Assembly (NCBI GenBank): GCA_003520455.1
Contig: DOUV01001073.1
Location: 1 to 8,984 of the forward strand
DNA from: Chloroflexota bacterium
Lineage (GTDB): Bacteria; Chloroflexota; Anaerolineae; Ardenticatenales; Ardenticatenaceae
Direction: 5' to 3'
Length of the DNA: 8,984 nucleotides
The first letter of the stretch is position 1. Each line of letters opens with the position of its first letter. The notes below the pieces were generated by a model, which was not told the origin of the DNA, ran no database searches, and saw nothing but the letters and a program-made list of their open reading frames with translations. Of the stretch, positions 7,118-8,984 are shown piece after piece. A program made the position numbers and the translations under genes.

Positions 7118-7138
7118 ACCATCTGGGGGCCGGCGTCG
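7104..7138 (-). terminator. Rho-independent-type terminator of the PspC-domain gene
   Basis: Perfect 14-bp arms CGACGCCGGCCCCC (7104-7117) and GGGGGCCGGCGTCG (7125-7138) enclose a seven-base loop. The stem begins about 20 bases past the stop codon of the minus-strand PspC-domain gene and is followed on that strand by TCTTTGG. The U tract is short, as is common in GC-rich genomes. Confidence 0.75.
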
Positions 7139-7158
7139 CGTGTGAGGGACAGGTACGT

Positions 7159-7395
7159 TCAGGCCGGGAGCTGTGGCTCGTCGATGCCGTACGAGCGCTC
7201 AGAGCCGGCCAATGGCTCCAACGGGATGACCAGCATCATGATCAGATAGGCGAGCAGGCCTGGGAATGGGCCGATCGAGAGCAGGATAAAGGCCAACCGC
7301 ACGAGGGTTGGGTCCACGTCGAGATACTCGGCGATGCCGCCACAGACACCTGCTACGATCCGCTCGTCCCGCGAGCGGTAGAGTCGCTTACTCAT
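7159..7395 (-). CDS. PspC-domain small membrane protein
   Basis: A 78-residue protein consisting almost entirely of a PspC domain. Seen: KRLYRSRDERIVAGVCGGIAEYLDVDPTLVRL (residues 3-34), the family signature, followed by a hydrophobic stretch (31-59, FILLSIGPFPGLLAYLIMMLVIPL) likely to form one or two membrane passes, and a short polar tail. Known: PspC-domain proteins are inner-membrane components linked to phage-shock or envelope-stress responses in some bacteria. Stand-alone short versions are widespread and of uncertain role. The ATG at 7395 is chosen because GGAGG sits five bases upstream; the in-frame TTG at 7407 overlaps that site and is unlikely. No pspA or pspB is adjacent. It is divergent from topA and has its own terminator, so it is probably monocistronic. 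Confidence 0.94.
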   Translation of the reverse strand: MSKRLYRSRDERIVAGVCGGIAEYLDVDPTLVRLAFILLSIGPFPGLLAYLIMMLVIPLEPLAGSERSYGIDEPQLPA

Positions 7396-7463
7396 GAATT
7401 CCTCCAACTGTCTCAGGGATCAGACGGCGGACCATCCGCCGCGCCGGCTCTCTGTTCCGAAGA

Positions 7464-7469
7464 GATATA
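7464..7469 (-). promoter_or_regulatory. Possible -10 element of the PspC-domain gene
   Basis: TATATC on the minus strand lies about 70 bases above the start codon. The only -35-like sequence (CTGCAA) is about 20 bases further up, so the match is poor. The leader would hold the small inverted repeat GGCGGA/TCCGCC at 7426-7440. Confidence 0.22.
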
Positions 7470-7542
7470 CGCAGTCTGTGCCCCTCTGGTTGCAGCGCCC
7501 CGTCGAGTCCCGGCTGTCGAGTCAGCGTTCTCGCATGGCCTT

Positions 7543-7557
7543 GCCAACGCCGTTGGC
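7543..7557. promoter_or_regulatory. Small palindrome at the topA -35 region, possible operator
   Basis: GCCAAC-GCC-GTTGGC is a perfect 6+3+6 inverted repeat overlapping the proposed topA -35 hexamer. Its position would suit a dimeric regulator. Short palindromes arise by chance in GC-rich DNA, so the role is inferred from location only. Confidence 0.25.
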
Positions 7558-7584
7558 GCCAGATTCGCACTCGTGTGCTATGAT
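7553..7584 (+). promoter_or_regulatory. Candidate extended -10 promoter of topA
   Basis: TGCTATGAT (7576-7584) is an extended -10 with hexamer TATGAT. TTGGCG at 7553-7558 is a modest -35 at a long spacing of 20 bases, which the TG extension could compensate for. Transcription would begin near 7591, leaving a leader of about 47 bases that contains the hairpin at 7602-7619. Confidence 0.45.
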
Positions 7585-7601
7585 GAGGGTGGGCAGAGGG
7601 A

Positions 7602-7619
7602 CGACCTGGTAACAGGTCG
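7602..7619 (+). promoter_or_regulatory. GNRA-tetraloop hairpin before the topA ribosome binding site
   Basis: CGACCTG-GTAA-CAGGTCG forms a perfect 7-bp stem closed by GUAA, a member of the GNRA class of stable RNA tetraloops. It ends five bases before the GGGGGA ribosome binding site (7625-7630). It could affect translation or stability of topA mRNA; that role is inferred. Confidence 0.5.
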
Positions 7620-7637
7620 ATTCAGGGGGAGAGCGTG

Positions 7638-8984
7638 ATGAGTGCCACTCGACTCGTGATCGTGGAGAGCCCGAGCAAGGCGAAGAAGATCGCCGGCTTT
7701 CTGGGTTCCGGTTGGCGCGTGATTGCCAGCCGAGGTCATGTGCGCGACCTGCCCCCGAAGGCGCTGGGGGTGGATGTCGCCAACAATTTCACGCCGACCT
7801 ACGAGCCCGTCAAGGGCAAGGGGCCGGTCGTCAAAACGCTGCGGGCCGAGGCCAGGGCGGCCGGCGAGATCTACCTGGCCACCGACCCCGACCGGGAGGG
7901 GGAGGCCATCGCCTGGCACATTCGCGAGCTCATCGCCGGCCAGGTCCGCGGGAAGCCGGTCTACCGGGTGACGTTTCAAGAGATCACCCAGCGGGCAGTC
8001 CAGGCGGCCTTCGCCCAGCCGCGCCAGCTCGATATGAGCCTGGTCGATGCGCAGCAGGCCCGGCGCGTGCTCGACCGCCTGGTGGGATGGGAGGTCTCGC
8101 CAGTGCTGCGGCGGACCTTCGGGACGGGTGGTCTCTCGGCCGGCCGGGTGCAGAGCGTAGCGCTGCGGCTGGTGGTGGAGCGCGAGCGGGCCATCGAGGC
8201 CTTCGTCCCCGAGGAGTTTTGGACGCTTGATGCGCTCCTGGCCACCCGTGACCGGCCCCCGGCCGAGTTCCGCGCGCGCTTGCACCGCCTCAGCGCGCCG
8301 GGCGACAAGGGGTTGGACCCGGTGCGGTTGCCAGGGGAGCGCGCGAAGGCCATCGCCGCCGAGTTGGACCGGCCCGACACCGACTGGCGGGTTCTCTCCG
8401 TCAAACAGAGCGAGCGCCGCCGCCGGCCGCCCCCGCCTTTCATCACGTCGACTCTGCAACAGAGTGCCTCGGGCCGCCTGGGCATGAACCCGAAGCGCAC
8501 CATGAAGGTGGCTCAAGACCTTTACGAGGGCGGGCAGATCACCTACCATCGCACCGATTCGCCCGCCGTCGCCCAGGAGGCCCAGCAGGCCGCTCGGGCT
8601 GTGATCGCGCGGCTCTTCGGAGCCGAGGCGCTGCCTCCCAGGCCGCCCTTCTACAAGGCCAAAGGTAGCAATGCCCAGGAGGCCCACGAGTGTATCCGTC
8701 CCACCGACCCCGGCCGGCTGCCGGAGGTGGCCGGGCTGCGGGGCGATGAGGCGCGGCTCTACAAGTTGATCTGGGCGCGGTTCATCGCCAGCCAGATGGG
8801 GCCGGCGCTCTACGACGTGACGACGGCCGAGATCGAGGTGCGCCGGGCCGGCACCGCTCTTCCGTACGGCTTCCGGGCGGTGGGGAGCGTCCTGCGGGTG
8901 CCCGGTTGGCTGGCGGTCTACGGGGTCAAACCGGGGGCGGCTGACGACGAGGCCGAGGAAGAGGACCGGCAGGCGCTGCCCCCG
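7638..8984 (+). CDS. topA: DNA topoisomerase I (type IA), 3' end outside window
   Basis: TopA relaxes negative supercoils by cutting one strand through a 5'-phosphotyrosine link, working in the cytoplasm on DNA with Mg2+. The 449 codons present cover the Toprim and catalytic domains: VIVESPSKAK (Glu10), SRGHVRDLP, ATDPDREGEAIAWH (Asp83, Asp85, Glu87), LSAGRVQSVALRLV, and the active-site stretch ITYHRTDS with Tyr303. QEAHECIRPTD follows, where most relatives have Ala in place of the Cys. The frame is open to the window edge; the remaining catalytic part and C-terminal zinc or repeat domains are not visible. ATG at 7638 has GGGGGA seven bases upstream; a GTG directly before it is a possible alternative. 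The His after the active-site Tyr replaces the more common Met but is not a core catalytic position. A long minus-strand open frame across the gene is a high-GC shadow. Confidence 0.97.
   Translation, partial: MSATRLVIVESPSKAKKIAGFLGSGWRVIASRGHVRDLPPKALGVDVANNFTPTYEPVKGKGPVVKTLRAEARAAGEIYLATDPDREGEAIAWHIRELIAGQVRGKPVYRVTFQEITQRAVQAAFAQPRQLDMSLVDAQQARRVLDRLVGWEVSPVLRRTFGTGGLSAGRVQSVALRLVVERERAIEAFVPEEFWTLDALLATRDRPPAEFRARLHRLSAPGDKGLDPVRLPGERAKAIAAELDRPDTDWRVLSVKQSERRRRPPPPFITSTLQQSASGRLGMNPKRTMKVAQDLYEGGQITYHRTDSPAVAQEAQQAARAVIARLFGAEALPPRPPFYKAKGSNAQEAHECIRPTDPGRLPEVAGLRGDEARLYKLIWARFIASQMGPALYDVTTAEIEVRRAGTALPYGFRAVGSVLRVPGWLAVYGVKPGAADDEAEEEDRQALPP

Larger units (their letters stand above)
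6568..7158. other. Intergenic region between trehalose gene and pspC-like gene
   Basis: No gene is supported in these 591 bases; open frames on both strands lack domain-like sequence. Besides the trehalose leader and the terminator at 7104-7138, it has a long inverted repeat at 6881-6904. Its 11-base arms GTGGATCGCGC/GCGCGGTCCAC have ten matched pairs and one G-T, with two bases between. An imperfect pair, GGCCAGAAG/CTTCCGGCC, spans 7062-7087. No tRNA or recognised small RNA was found. Confidence 0.6.

Noticed and set aside
7496..7600. Shared regulation of the PspC-domain gene and topA from the divergent region
   Set aside because: The gap is over 240 bases, and the proposed promoters are separate with no shared operator that can be supported.
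7578..8687. Minus-strand open frame of 369 codons across topA
   Set aside because: It mirrors a well-conserved topA and encodes low-complexity Gly/Leu/Arg sequence without domain features.

Overview
The window is high-GC bacterial DNA with six protein-coding loci, one of them a pseudogene. No rRNA, tRNA, CRISPR array or intact mobile element was seen. The lipoprotein with a long Pro/Thr/Ala tether, a small PspC-domain protein, and general codon and GC character would fit a Chloroflexota (Thermomicrobia-like) bacterium. That placement is a weak inference because no marker RNA gene is present.

Layout. (1) 84-1475, minus strand: an MBL-fold/beta-CASP predicted ribonuclease. (2) 1476-1954: a non-coding gap. 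(3) 1955-2670, plus strand: remnant of a Gfo/Idh/MocA oxidoreductase that has lost its NAD-binding N-terminal domain and carries a one-base frameshift in a T run. (4) 2645-3802, minus strand: a lipoprotein alpha/beta hydrolase whose 3' end converges on and overlaps the pseudogene. (5) 3803-4329: an intergenic stretch dense in repeats. It has a degenerate terminator-like hairpin, two related 10+4+10 palindromes in opposite orientation, and a 24-bp tandem repeat. (6) 4330-6567, minus strand: a complete fused trehalose-6-phosphate synthase/phosphatase, visibly lower in GC than its surroundings. (7) 6568-7158: a long leader/intergenic region with a strong stem-loop and a perfect GC-rich terminator. 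(8) 7159-7395, minus strand: a small PspC-domain membrane protein. (9) 7396-7637: a divergent promoter region. (10) 7638 to the window end, plus strand: DNA topoisomerase I, cut by the edge.

The genes do not form one operon. They are single-gene units with their own ribosome binding sites, wide gaps and local hairpins. A loose common theme is stress and maintenance: the fused OtsA-OtsB enzyme makes trehalose, PspC-type proteins are linked to envelope stress, and TopA controls supercoiling. Nothing shows them to be co-regulated.

I found no convincing new defence or biosynthetic system. The best leads are the repeat cluster downstream of the trehalose gene, the decayed oxidoreductase, the composition contrast of the trehalose gene, and two leader hairpins (before the trehalose gene and before topA).
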